Positions 39,733 to 50,185 of a stretch of 64,000 nt of DNA are shown piece by piece. The DNA comes from Grimontia celer (GTDB lineage Bacteria > Pseudomonadota > Gammaproteobacteria > Enterobacterales > Vibrionaceae): positions 496,001 to 560,000 of the forward strand of contig NZ_FIZX01000001.1 in the NCBI RefSeq assembly GCF_900055185.1. Direction: 5' to 3'. The position numbers and the translations under genes are program-made. Position 1 is the stretch's first letter, and every line of letters begins with the position of its first letter. The notes below the pieces were generated by a model. That model did not search any database and was not told where the DNA came from. It saw nothing but the letters and a program-made list of their open reading frames with translations.

Positions 39733-41706
39733 TTAAACGCGGAAGTTTGCAATCAGGTTTTGCTGGTCTTGTGCCAGGTCTGCCAGTGCTTCACTGCTCG
39801 AAGCTGATGCGCGTGCATCTTTCTCCGCTTCGTAGGCGACGTGCGCGATACCGTTGATGTGTTCTGCGACATCATGGCTCACTTTGATTTGTTCTTCGGT
39901 CGCCTGAGCTACGTGCACGGCCATCTCGTGAATGGACTTCATGCGCGAAACAATGTCCTGCAAGGTTTCATCAGTCATACGGGTTTGTGTCAGACACTCT
40001 TCCATCTGTTTCTGACTGGTGCTCATGGTTTCAGCCATGCGCGAAGCATTGCCTTGCAGATTATTGATCATCTGCTGAATTTCTTCCGTCGACTGCTGGG
40101 TGCGAGTCGCCAGAGCACGCACTTCGTCTGCGACAACGGCAAAGCCACGGCCATGAGAACCTGCGCGTGCTGCTTCAATCGCTGCGTTGAGTGCCAGCAG
40201 GTTGGTCTGCTCTGCAATATCCTGAATCACATGCAAGATAGAGCCGATGTTGTTGGAGTACTGGTTAAGCTGCTGGGTGTTGTTCACCGCCTCTTCGATG
40301 TTGCCGGAGAGCTGTTCAGTCAACTGACGGCTGCGGGAAACCTGTGAACGACCGCTATTCGCTGCATCGTTCGTGCTTTCTACTTCTGATACTGTCAGTT
40401 CAGTAGAGCGGGAGATTTCCTTCGCACTCACTTCCATCTCAGAAATTGCCGCTGCAACCTGGTCGGTTCGGGATTTTTGGTCTTCCACTCGTGACATGGC
40501 GCTTTCGCTGACATTTGCTGCGCGGCTTGCCTCATCCAGCAGGTGCTGTGCACCGTCACCGAATTTGGCCAGTGTTTGAGCCATGGTATTCGCCAGTTCA
40601 TCAATCGAGCGGCTGAGCTCTCCAAATTCATCCTGTGCGTTGTAGTTTGCACGGGTGCGCATGTCGCCGTCGGTCATCTTGTCGAGCACGTTTCGGATCA
40701 ATGCCAGTGGCTTTTGAATACTGCGAGTGGTGCTGACGCCAACCCAAAGGCTGACAACCGCAGCAATAGAGGTCATTAGAATGACATAAAGGAAAGCTTC
40801 ACTCACTGCTGCTTCAGCATCTTCACGACTGCTGGTAGCAAGTTGCTGTGCGTATTGAGCGTAACCTTCAAGTTGGCCCTGAATGTCTTCCATCTGGCGG
40901 TTGGTGCGTTGGCTTTCCTGTTGAAGGCGTGCATTAACCTGCTGTTGTTGGCTCAGCACATCAATCAGGCCGCTTTCACCTAGCGTCAGTGATTCAACCT
41001 TCTTCAGGTTTCTTGAGTAACGGGCTTTTACATCGTCTTCTACGCTGATGAGCTCCAGACGTTTGAATGCGATTTCGATGTCTTTCGCCATAGTGGCACG
41101 AAGTTTATCGAGATTGGTGTCTTGATCGGCGCGGCGCAACATTTTCAGATCACGGGCGATACCGCTGGTGATGAGTTCCGCGCGATTGTGCAGTGAGCGC
41201 TTAACAGAAGCTTTTTGCAAAAGAAGGTTCGCTGCCCACTGGTAAGTATCTTCGAGGCGTAGGAATTTCAGATCCAATGCTTCGCGCTCAGCAATCAACT
41301 GGTTAGATTGCTTCTGCAGCTCAATCAGCACTTTTGCCTGCTCAAAGTAGCCGTTCGACGCTTGGGAAATAGCATTCAGTTGCTGGCGTTCGGCGTCGGT
41401 CGGACGGCTCTGTTGAGCGGTGTTGAGCGTGTCAAAGAAGCGGCGTTTCTGCTCGTCAAATGTTTGGTCAATCTGGCTCGCTTCAGATGGGTCATTGTGG
41501 AAAGTTCTTACCAATAGATTGGTGCGCATCAGCTGAGTGATCAGGTTTCCGGATGCAACAACCATGGGGGTGGATTGGTCTGTGATTTGTTCAACTTTGC
41601 CCTGTAGGGTCTTTGCGTTGAACAGGCTAACGCTGCTGAGTAATGCCATTAATACGAACATTAAGACAAAACCTGCAACTGTTCTCTGTACGACGGACAA
41701 CTTCAT
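39733..41706 (-). CDS. Methyl-accepting chemotaxis protein with large periplasmic domain
   Basis: The 657-residue receptor has TM1 at about 10-30 ([20 protein letters not shown]), a helical periplasmic domain of about 265 residues, TM2 at about 303-325 ([20 protein letters not shown]), a HAMP domain ([20 protein letters not shown]), and the signalling hairpin with [20 protein letters not shown] and [20 protein letters not shown]. The size and helical nature of the sensor fit a helical bimodular (HBM) type domain, not confirmed. No C-terminal CheR pentapeptide (ends LIANFRV). Its gene is immediately followed by a solute-binding protein gene. Confidence 0.93.
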   Translation of the reverse strand: MKLSVVQRTVAGFVLMFVLMALLSSVSLFNAKTLQGKVEQITDQSTPMVVASGNLITQLMRTNLLVRTFHNDPSEASQIDQTFDEQKRRFFDTLNTAQQSRPTDAERQQLNAISQASNGYFEQAKVLIELQKQSNQLIAEREALDLKFLRLEDTYQWAANLLLQKASVKRSLHNRAELITSGIARDLKMLRRADQDTNLDKLRATMAKDIEIAFKRLELISVEDDVKARYSRNLKKVESLTLGESGLIDVLSQQQQVNARLQQESQRTNRQMEDIQGQLEGYAQYAQQLATSSREDAEAAVSEAFLYVILMTSIAAVVSLWVGVSTTRSIQKPLALIRNVLDKMTDGDMRTRANYNAQDEFGELSRSIDELANTMAQTLAKFGDGAQHLLDEASRAANVSESAMSRVEDQKSRTDQVAAAISEMEVSAKEISRSTELTVSEVESTNDAANSGRSQVSRSRQLTEQLSGNIEEAVNNTQQLNQYSNNIGSILHVIQDIAEQTNLLALNAAIEAARAGSHGRGFAVVADEVRALATRTQQSTEEIQQMINNLQGNASRMAETMSTSQKQMEECLTQTRMTDETLQDIVSRMKSIHEMAVHVAQATEEQIKVSHDVAEHINGIAHVAYEAEKDARASASSSEALADLAQDQQNLIANFRV

Positions 41707-41989
41707 TGTTCTCTCACTCTACGACAGTCTGGCGATGGGGATTCAAAAACTACGCGGTACATTCCGGTAGCCTTGAGTCACAACGGCTTCTAAATTTACG
41801 CCTCTAAATAAAGACTTAGGAGAAGCCAAAAAAGGCCGAGGATTGTGACATCAAACATTCTTATCGGCACACCGTACGTCGTTCTTTAATAAAAAAATGC
41901 TATCTGACGCACAAATAATTCGCGGACAAAAATAAATGTTGAACGAATGTATCAAAAACGATTCATGACTGTATGATTTATTGGTTCTA

Positions 41990-42149
41990 GGGTCTGTTGA
42001 CCTTTGATGATGATTTTTGCAGCGGTTTGTGGGGATTTTATACTTTGTTGAGGTGTATTTGCTTAGAATGACTAGGCGGCACACACCTCGCCGCGCCTAA
42101 AACGCTTATAGCTAGAACAAAATTTAACCATCAAAGGTCAACAGACCCT
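41990..42149 (-). mobile_element. MITE-like element B, internally deleted copy (160 bp)
   Basis: Ends GGGTCTGTTGACCTTTGATG and its mirror (ending CAGACCC), flanked by TA on both sides (41988-41989 and 42150-42151). Read on the minus strand it is colinear with the copy at 27472-27734 but lacks about 105 bp between two ATAAAA repeats. The remaining 529-bp gap 41707-42235 shows only this element and a terminator. Confidence 0.8.
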
Positions 42150-42189
42150 AGGACGCTGAGGTTTAGCAGGAAAGGACTGACGGATACAA

Positions 42190-42213
42190 AAAAGCCCCTT
42201 TTACGGGGCTTTT
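42190..42213 (-). terminator. Terminator of the coiled-coil membrane protein gene
   Basis: Stem AAAAGCCCC/GGGGCTTTT with loop TTTTAC; TTTTG follows on the minus strand. Confidence 0.8.
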
Positions 42214-42235
42214 GACAAGAAAAGAAGTTAGTGAG

Positions 42236-42991
42236 TTACCACTTTTTCTTCGGCGCAAACAGCTCGTCGAGTTCGTCGCCTTCTTTCTCTTTTGGCTGTT
42301 GGGCCGCGGTAGTTTTGTTCAGCGCAGTATTCACATCTTCCAGCATGGCAGAAAGGCTTTCTTTCGCCGATTGACAGTAAGGGTCATTCTTAGCGCTAAC
42401 CACATCCAGTGCCTTTTTAAGCAACTGTTGGGCAGTACCCATCTGACCTTTGATCTTCGCATCGTTCACACGTTTCAGCACGTTCTCGATGTTGATCTTC
42501 ATTTGCATCTGCTCAAGGCGCGAGTTTTCCGCCACAAACGCTTGAGTTTGCATACGGCCCTTGGTGTGCTCTGCCTTGATGACTGCACGCAGACGCTTGA
42601 CCAACTTGAGCATTGAAATGGCTTCGCGATCGCTGTCTGGAACGCGGAAAGAGGTGGACTCTTTATTTTGGTAAGTCTGCTTGATCTGATTAACCTGCTG
42701 CTGCACATCAGCGATACGCTGAGGCAGAGAGCGATCGCTCTTGTCGATCTCGTGCATGGTTTTGAGAGCATCAAGAATTTTCTGGTTCAAACAAACCAGC
42801 AGGGACCCACTGTAAGGAAGGTTATGTGCGTTACCGATCAGCTCTTCAGTGGCATCAATAACTGCAATATATTTAGCCATTTCCTGGCGCTTTGAAGACT
42901 CCACGCGCTGACGTTGCTGGGCCATAATGTTGTAGCCAACAATAAGACCAAGCAAAATGACGCATAGGCCAACAACTAAGGCAATATTCAT
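42236..42991 (-). CDS. Membrane-anchored coiled-coil hypothetical protein
   Basis: I do not recognise a named family. The 251 residues start with one membrane helix (NIALVVGLCVILLGLIVGYN), then long charged helical segments with heptad character (about 30-60, 90-115 and 145-200), and end in an acidic then basic tail GDELDELFAPKKKW. The anchor plus coiled coil suggests a scaffold or envelope role, which is inference only. It is divergent from cysB with 320 bp between starts. Confidence 0.75.
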   Translation of the reverse strand: MNIALVVGLCVILLGLIVGYNIMAQQRQRVESSKRQEMAKYIAVIDATEELIGNAHNLPYSGSLLVCLNQKILDALKTMHEIDKSDRSLPQRIADVQQQVNQIKQTYQNKESTSFRVPDSDREAISMLKLVKRLRAVIKAEHTKGRMQTQAFVAENSRLEQMQMKINIENVLKRVNDAKIKGQMGTAQQLLKKALDVVSAKNDPYCQSAKESLSAMLEDVNTALNKTTAAQQPKEKEGDELDELFAPKKKW

Positions 42992-44286
<1,295 letters not shown>

Positions 44287-44379
44287 GCTTCGTTAAGAGA
44301 AGTCCTGCACCTCATCCTGAGATGGGTATATACTTCGCCTGTTTTTCCGGTGATTCCGCAGTGCGGGTGGAGTGCTTTC

Positions 44380-45588
44380 TTGTCAGTGCCCTTCAATGTT
44401 CTCTCTGAACGCTTTACTCAATTAGATGCTTTATTGTCTTCGCATAAGGCGTTTTGGCAGGGCGTTCCCTTTGATTGCCTCGACTTACCGTGGCGGGAGA
44501 GCCATCCAGAATTATGTGAATGGTTGGACTCTCAATCTCTTCAGGAACTGGAAACCTGGAAAGCGAATCCGACAACGTTAGCCAAAGTGCTCAATGAGTG
44601 GCTTCCGGAAGCGGACGCTTTTGTCAGTTTATCTGCGATCACATCACAAGAAATCGAGGATGTTTCCTGTGAATCTCATTGGTCGACGGGGGTTCCAGGT
44701 CGTAAATGGTCTCAAGTCAGTACGTTTACGGCGGCAGTGCCAGGTGGTGAAGGAGAGCGCTGGTTAGAGTGGTGCGCTGGTAAAGGTTTTTTGGGACGCT
44801 TTCTGGCGGTAACGAAAAAAGCGAATGTCACCAGTCTGGAGTGGCAGCAAGCACTCTGTGACGATGGGCAGGCTTACGCTGCTCAGCATCAGTTACCGAT
44901 GCAGTTCGTACAGGGCGATGCCTTTGCCAAAGAAAGCCAACAGCTCGTTGAAGAGTGTGATCACGCGGTTGCCCTGCATGCGTGTGGTGACTTGCACGTA
45001 ACACTGTTACGTCACGCGGTGGAAGCCAAACCAGAATCGGTATCAGTATCACCTTGTTGCTATCACTTGATTCAGAACAAGCACTATCAACCCTTGTCTT
45101 CGGTAGCAAAAGCCTCGAAATTGTTGCTTAGTAAGCACGATTTAAAGCTTCCACTGCAGGAAACTGTGACGGCCGGACAAACCGTCAGGAATAAACGTTT
45201 TGTTGAAGTGAGCTTCCGACTTGGCTTTGATGCGTTGCAGAGAAGCTTGTCCGAATCTGATAAATATTTACCTGTGCCCAGTGTACAAAAGTCTTTGTTA
45301 AGTGAAGGATTTGAGGCATTCTGCTATTGGGCGTCCGAACAAAAAGGCATCATTCTGCCAGAGGGTATTTGCTTCGATGACTTCCTTCAAATCGGAGAAT
45401 CCCGCTTCCATACCGTAGAGAAAATGGAGACAGTAAGAACGTTGTTCCGACGTCCCCTCGAAATATGGTTGGTTCTCGATCGTGCCCTTTACCTGACAGA
45501 AAATGGCTACCACACAGACATCTCGACATTCTGCTCTCGCGAACTGACGCCGAGGAATTTGCTTATTCATGCCATAAGGAAAAAGTGA
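44380..45588 (+). CDS. SAM-dependent methyltransferase-like protein
   Basis: About 402 residues with a central Rossmann methyltransferase core: ERWLEWCAGKGFLGRFLAV as motif I, TSLEWQ as the acidic end of strand 2, and VALHACGDLHVTLLRHAV as motif IV with a downstream SVSPCCYHLI. This resembles the GSTCD/Methyltransf_32 group; substrate unknown. The TTG at 44380 has GGAG 7 nt upstream and is preferred over a GTG at 44350. The TGA abuts the ATG of the TauE/SafE gene, so the two are co-translated; cysB is 93 bp upstream. Confidence 0.82.
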   Translation: MSVPFNVLSERFTQLDALLSSHKAFWQGVPFDCLDLPWRESHPELCEWLDSQSLQELETWKANPTTLAKVLNEWLPEADAFVSLSAITSQEIEDVSCESHWSTGVPGRKWSQVSTFTAAVPGGEGERWLEWCAGKGFLGRFLAVTKKANVTSLEWQQALCDDGQAYAAQHQLPMQFVQGDAFAKESQQLVEECDHAVALHACGDLHVTLLRHAVEAKPESVSVSPCCYHLIQNKHYQPLSSVAKASKLLLSKHDLKLPLQETVTAGQTVRNKRFVEVSFRLGFDALQRSLSESDKYLPVPSVQKSLLSEGFEAFCYWASEQKGIILPEGICFDDFLQIGESRFHTVEKMETVRTLFRRPLEIWLVLDRALYLTENGYHTDISTFCSRELTPRNLLIHAIRKK

Positions 45589-46311
45589 ATGGCACTGAGT
45601 ACTGAAGAACTCGTCTTAATCACACTGGCATTGAGTGCCGGTGCTTTTGTTCAAAGTTTGATTGGCTTTGGGCTTGCCATTGTATCTGCTCCAATCCTGA
45701 TGTTCATTGAACCCTCTTTGGTTCCTGCGGCAGTGACACTTGTGACGCTTGGGCTGGCGATAGTGAATACCTGGCAATACCGCAGTCAGTTGTCATTTAA
45801 AGGGATCAGCTGGGCGTTCGTCGGGCGGATACCGGGAACCTTTGTTGCTTCCGCGCTGCTGTTCTATCTCTCCGTTAATGCACTTGAGTTACTGATGGGG
45901 GCAGCAGTGCTGATTGCTGTAGTTGCCAGTATCTTCAAATTCGCCGTAGAACCGAACAACAAGAACATGTTCTGGGCGGGGTTTGCAGCTGCTGTTATGG
46001 GAACAACCACTGGGATAGGCGGTCCACCGATGGCGTTGGTGCTGCAGAAAATGGATGTGGTGAAACTCCGGGCGACGCTTGCAGGGTATTTCATTTTCAG
46101 TTGCGCGATTTCTTTAGGTGCGCAAGCTATGGCGGGATACTTTGAGCTATGGCACTTGAAAGTTAGCCTGATCTCCTTGCCATTTGTTCTGTTGTCTTCT
46201 TTATTGGCGCTCCGTCTAGCGCCTTATGTCAGGGCAGAGTGGGTAAGGTACGGATTGCTGATTTTGTGTGGTTTTGCTGGTATCGCGCTTCTCAGCAAGG
46301 GGCTTGCTTAG
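45589..46311 (+). CDS. Sulfite exporter TauE/SafE family protein
   Basis: The 240-residue inner-membrane protein has about eight helices and the family's two repeats, GAFVQSLIGFGLAIVSAPIL at the start of the first and AAAVMGTTTGIGGPPMALVL at the start of the second. The family exports sulfite, sulfoacetate or related anions, although many members are uncharacterised. The position after cysB and a methyltransferase, with the ATG directly after the upstream stop, favours a sulfur role (inference). A terminator follows. Confidence 0.92.
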   Translation: MALSTEELVLITLALSAGAFVQSLIGFGLAIVSAPILMFIEPSLVPAAVTLVTLGLAIVNTWQYRSQLSFKGISWAFVGRIPGTFVASALLFYLSVNALELLMGAAVLIAVVASIFKFAVEPNNKNMFWAGFAAAVMGTTTGIGGPPMALVLQKMDVVKLRATLAGYFIFSCAISLGAQAMAGYFELWHLKVSLISLPFVLLSSLLALRLAPYVRAEWVRYGLLILCGFAGIALLSKGLA

Positions 46312-46353
46312 TCGATTGATACCAGCGGTGCTTTGTCAGTTTCACAGATACAA

Positions 46354-46379
46354 AAAAGCCAGCGTAATCGCTGGCTTTT
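46354..46379. terminator. Bidirectional terminator
   Basis: Stem AAAAGCCAGCG/CGCTGGCTTTT with loop TAAT between the convergent TauE/SafE and DUF3943 genes. Confidence 0.85.
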
Positions 46380-46396
46380 CTTTCGGCACATTAAGC

Positions 46397-47284
46397 TCAA
46401 AACTTCAGGCTGACTTGCATACCAATGAACTGGCTGTCATAAGGTGCGCCCGCATCTGCCGCGTAACGCGCTGCATCCTGGTTATTGAACCATGGGTCAT
46501 AGTTCATGCGAACGTCAGTGTCGCCCTGCCACATGTTCGTCACCCAACCATGGATATGCCCCACTGGGTTTAACAGGAACAGGCTGACGCCACCCAGCGT
46601 ATCAGAACCTAAAACTTCGCCGCCGTCAGCAACAATGTTTTGTTCGGTCAGATACATCCATTCACCGACAGCCGCACCAAACAAAGGTGTGACGATGATG
46701 TCCTGAATCGATGGAACTTCTGCAAAGGCTTCCACACCGTATTCCCAGAAGAAAGTCGACATGGTGAACGAGTATAGGAAAGACTCAAACTCGTTGAAGC
46801 CAGAGTGACGCGCTGCGGTGTAGTAAACACCACCAAAATAAGGGTGCATCACATAGTTCAGGTAGTGGTCGTCTTTATCCCATACAGGACCTTCAGAAAC
46901 GTTATCCCACCATTTTTTACCAAGGTTGGAGAAGTCGCGATCTTCTGCTGTCCAGTTGGTGACGCTTTCAGGCAAGAAAGTCATCAGGCCAACAGTTGCC
47001 ACACTGAGGCCAAGAATGGTGTAGGTCTGACCCATCAGGTAATCCCAGTCTTTACCGGAAGAGGTAGACAGGTAACGAGGCAGTCCTTGTGAACGGTATT
47101 CATTTACATCAAAAGAATAAGCGTTCTGAATAGGCTCGTCTGTCTCCAGCACAGTATGACTGTAATTCAACTGGTTGTTGTAGACATAGGCCTGCTGCTC
47201 GAAGTTGATGGTGGACGCATCGAATGCAGAGACAGAATGAGTTACAAATAAAGCGGCGGCTGCGATAGTAGAGCGAAAGCGCAC
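46397..47284 (-). CDS. DUF3943-domain protein, exported
   Basis: A 295-residue protein with a signal peptide MRFRSTIAAAALFVTHSVSA. The DUF3943 core is clear: NYVMHPYFGGVYYTAARHSG, SFTMSTFFWEYGVEAFAEVP and SIQDIIVTPLFGAAVGEW (about 145-215). It ends FIGMQVSLKF, an aromatic C-terminus like outer-membrane proteins. I chose the GTG at 47284, preceded by GGGAG with 8-nt spacing, since the longer frame to 47314 adds CLCGRS-type residues that break the signal peptide. Function of the family is unknown. Confidence 0.85.
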   Translation of the reverse strand: MRFRSTIAAAALFVTHSVSAFDASTINFEQQAYVYNNQLNYSHTVLETDEPIQNAYSFDVNEYRSQGLPRYLSTSSGKDWDYLMGQTYTILGLSVATVGLMTFLPESVTNWTAEDRDFSNLGKKWWDNVSEGPVWDKDDHYLNYVMHPYFGGVYYTAARHSGFNEFESFLYSFTMSTFFWEYGVEAFAEVPSIQDIIVTPLFGAAVGEWMYLTEQNIVADGGEVLGSDTLGGVSLFLLNPVGHIHGWVTNMWQGDTDVRMNYDPWFNNQDAARYAADAGAPYDSQFIGMQVSLKF

Positions 47285-47432
47285 GTAGGATCTCCCACAC
47301 AAACAAAATGCCAAACCTCATCGCGACAAATTGTGCGAGTGGTCTGGCATATAAATTCTTGAGTTAGACGAATTTTCGTCCATCGATGCGATTCAGTACG
47401 TCCTTTCTGAATGACACCGATACATATGGTTA

Positions 47433-48620
47433 CTACCCAATACCGTGTGCTAATTGTGAGGCAATCACGGAAAGGCCGCTAATCATAGCAACGGAAAGGG
47501 CTACTTTTCCACCGGAAACTTGATATTGGTCGCGATTTAAACCTAAACGGCGCACTTTCAGAGCCATTAAAACGGGAAGTACGACAGCCAAAATGACCAA
47601 TGCTATGGAGGCAAAACCTAAAGCTGCAATGAATCCTTGCGGGTAAAACAAAGCGACCAGCATGGGAGGGATAAAAGTCACTAAACCTGTTTGAATTCGG
47701 CCTTTTGTAGATGCCGGGCGTTTCAGCATATCAGCCATGAAGTCAAAGAGACCCAGACTCACGCCCAGAAAGGAAGTCGCAAGCGCCAGATCAGCGAATA
47801 GAGAAATCGCATTTGCGATGCGCGTGGAATCTACCACCGCACTGATAGATTGAATGAACATCCCCAGATTAGAGTTTTGAGAAAGCGTTGACGCCCCTAA
47901 TACACCGAAACTTGCGGCTTGCCAAAGTACGTAGATAACCAGAGGTAGTGCTGACCCAATCAGCATAACTTTTCTTAGTACTTTAATGTTAAGCCCCGTG
48001 TAGGCGACCACTGACGGGATGCTGCCGTGAAAGCCAAATGAAGTGAACATCACTGGAATCGCTGCGATGAGTAAGCCTTCTTGAAGAGGCAGAGACACCA
48101 GATTCTGACCCTCTCCCAACGGAAGCAGTAAGGCAAGGGAAAGGCCGAGTAATACGACTTTGAGTAAGAACAGTCCGCGGTTAATCACATCGACCTTTTG
48201 GGTACCTAACATCACGACGGTAGCGACCAGCACAGTAAACAGCACAATCCCAGTATTCTGAGGAAGCGACTCTGCCATCCTGAGTGCAGACAATTTGTTA
48301 TGGAACTGGCTACCACCGCCCGCAATGTAAGCGGCGCAAAGCGCGTAAAGTAGAAACAATGTGGCGGCCGTTGCAACCCACTGTCCTTTTTTGCCAAGGA
48401 ATTGTCGTGCCAGACTATTTAGGGTCGCGTTTGCTGGTGCATGTTGGTGAACCTCTAACATTAATAATGCGGTATAGCTCATCAGCATCCACATGGCGAT
48501 CATCAGGAAAATGGAGTACGTGAATCCCAGCCCGGCCGATGCAAGGGGGAGTGCCAACATACCGGCTCCGATGGTGGTGCCAGCAATAATGAGAGTGCTT
48601 CCTAAAACTTTACTGCGCAT
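47433..48620 (-). CDS. tyrP: Tyrosine-specific transport protein (HAAAP family)
   Basis: Proton symporter for aromatic amino acids in the inner membrane. The 395 residues have 11 helices and the family signature at the N-terminus, GSTLIIAGTTIGAGMLALPL, then FTSFGFHGSIPSVVAYTGLN (about 190-210) and FLGVSLGLFDFMADMLKRP. By resemblance it is TyrP rather than Mtr or TnaB, and two TyrR-box matches upstream agree with that. The other aromatic permeases cannot be ruled out without a tree. Confidence 0.88.
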   Translation of the reverse strand: MRSKVLGSTLIIAGTTIGAGMLALPLASAGLGFTYSIFLMIAMWMLMSYTALLMLEVHQHAPANATLNSLARQFLGKKGQWVATAATLFLLYALCAAYIAGGGSQFHNKLSALRMAESLPQNTGIVLFTVLVATVVMLGTQKVDVINRGLFLLKVVLLGLSLALLLPLGEGQNLVSLPLQEGLLIAAIPVMFTSFGFHGSIPSVVAYTGLNIKVLRKVMLIGSALPLVIYVLWQAASFGVLGASTLSQNSNLGMFIQSISAVVDSTRIANAISLFADLALATSFLGVSLGLFDFMADMLKRPASTKGRIQTGLVTFIPPMLVALFYPQGFIAALGFASIALVILAVVLPVLMALKVRRLGLNRDQYQVSGGKVALSVAMISGLSVIASQLAHGIG

Positions 48621-48631
48621 AGTCGACTTCT

Positions 48632-48649
48632 TGTAATGATATATTTACG
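48632..48649. promoter_or_regulatory. TyrR box 1, proximal to tyrP
   Basis: TGTAAT-N6-TTTACG fits the TyrR consensus TGTAAA-N6-TTTACA with 10 of 12 fixed bases, 12 bp before the tyrP start. Confidence 0.7.
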
Positions 48650-48747
48650 AAATTGGCGTGAGGTCGGGTTGATACTTCTGTTACAACGCCAGAATATAGA
48701 ATTCTATTTTGCTGTAAAGGTAAATGTAAGCATTAAGGTACGGTTGG

Positions 48748-48765
48748 TGTAATTATTTATTTACG
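48748..48765. promoter_or_regulatory. TyrR box 2, distal
   Basis: The same TGTAAT-N6-TTTACG, followed by the same ATTGGCGT as box 1. The two boxes are 116 bp apart, close to 11 helical turns, and share strand orientation. It lies in the gap between tyrP and yfaY. Confidence 0.65.
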
Positions 48766-48893
48766 ATTGGCGTTGTTTGTCCAAGCTGTGAAAGCACGTT
48801 GAATTTGAATCGCATCTGGTGAGTATTTTTTGTGCTTGAACGGGCTTCCTGATAACGTTTTAGTATTAATACAGTCCGAACAAGGAGATATCG

Positions 48894-50153
48894 GTGGAAC
48901 ACAGCAAACTTCGAGTTGCAATGCTCAGCACTGGAGAGGAAGTGCTTCACGGAGACATCACCGATACCAATGCGGCTTGGCTGTCTAGACGCTGCTTTGA
49001 GGAAGGGTTCGCTATGCACCGCCGTGTGACGGTGGGGGATGCTCTGGATGACATCGCCATTGAACTCGTTAGGTGCAGTCAGGTGTCTGATGTAGTGATC
49101 GTCAATGGTGGCTTGGGGCCAACCACGGACGACCTGACTACAGAAGCCATGGCAATGGCGATGGATGTCGATCTGGAACTCAACAGCCTTTGGCTGACGG
49201 AGCTAAAAAACCGCTTTGAAAAGAACGGTAAGACAATGCCTAAAAGCAACATCAAACAAGCAATGTTACCTGAAGGCAGCGAGTTGGTAGATAACCCTGT
49301 AGGCAGTGCGTGCGGATTTTCTGCCGAGCTTAATGACTGTCTTTTCTTCTTCACCCCTGGTGTGCCGAGCGAGTTCAAGCAGATGTTCGATAACGAAATT
49401 CTGCCAAGGCTTCAAGAGCGCTTTCCCAATACTTACCGCCGGGAAATTAACCGCTTCTATACTTTTGGGTTCTCTGAGTCTCTTCTGAATGACAAGCTTG
49501 AATCATTGGCGCTACCAGAAGGTTTCGAGTTGGGTTACCGGTCTTCCTTGCCTTTCATTGAAATAAAAGTGTTTTCACCGCGACAGCATTCGGATATCTC
49601 GCTGGTGGCTGATGGTGTGCGTAATGTCCTTGGGGATTTGATGGTAGGTGATGGCCTTCCCATGCTGGAATCTGTAGGTGTATTACTTGAGGACTCTGGT
49701 CTCACACTGGCTGTAGCCGAAAAATTCTCTGGTGGTTATCTCACTAATTGGCTGAACCAAGATGATGATACACGTCAGGCACTTATTCAGTCTTGGGTGT
49801 TGAGTGAATCCACACTCACAGCAGATGGAGATTACAATCCGCTGGCTGCTGTGCTCGCCATGGCGGCAGCTTCCCGTGAAAATGCTGGGGCCAACATTGG
49901 TCTTGCCTGCGGAAATCTTGAATCGGGCAGAGTAGCGCTTGGTTTGTCTTCTCAGGAAGGTGACTGGGGAGTGATCGTGAAGCCCCGTCGCAACCAGACG
50001 TCGGAGAATTTTCGGATTTACTGCAGCACCATGTTGCTTGACCTACTTAGACGTTATCTAACTGGTCAAAACATGTTCCCTGAGATTGCCTCTCTTGTGA
50101 CGTTGGAATCGCTTCATATTCCTGTCGAGGAAAGTGAGGAAACAGAAGAGTAA
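48894..50153 (+). CDS. yfaY: CinA-like protein YfaY
   Basis: The 419-residue protein has an N-terminal MoCF/COG1058 domain with AMLSTGEEVLHGDITDTNAAWL, VNGGLGPTTDDLTTEAM and FFTPGVPSEFKQMF (nucleotide/pyrophosphatase-type site), as in CinA. The C-terminal domain, which in CinA/PncC deamidates NMN through an ESCTGG serine motif, here reads VAEKFSGGYLTNW, so the catalytic Ser-Cys environment is altered, as in E. coli YfaY. The start is GTG after AAGGAGATATCG. A terminator shared with gad follows. Confidence 0.9.
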   Translation: MEHSKLRVAMLSTGEEVLHGDITDTNAAWLSRRCFEEGFAMHRRVTVGDALDDIAIELVRCSQVSDVVIVNGGLGPTTDDLTTEAMAMAMDVDLELNSLWLTELKNRFEKNGKTMPKSNIKQAMLPEGSELVDNPVGSACGFSAELNDCLFFFTPGVPSEFKQMFDNEILPRLQERFPNTYRREINRFYTFGFSESLLNDKLESLALPEGFELGYRSSLPFIEIKVFSPRQHSDISLVADGVRNVLGDLMVGDGLPMLESVGVLLEDSGLTLAVAEKFSGGYLTNWLNQDDDTRQALIQSWVLSESTLTADGDYNPLAAVLAMAAASRENAGANIGLACGNLESGRVALGLSSQEGDWGVIVKPRRNQTSENFRIYCSTMLLDLLRRYLTGQNMFPEIASLVTLESLHIPVEESEETEE

Positions 50154-50157
50154 CTAA

Positions 50158-50184
50158 AAAATGGCCTGAAAATCAGGCCATTTT
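50158..50184. terminator. Bidirectional terminator between yfaY and gad
   Basis: Stem AAAATGGCCTGA/TCAGGCCATTTT with a 3-nt loop, convergent genes on both sides. Confidence 0.85.
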
Positions 50185-50185
50185 G

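Noticed and set aside
44350-44379. GTG start of the methyltransferase at 44350
   Set aside because: The TTG at 44380 has a well-spaced GGAG; the extra ten residues look like leader sequence.
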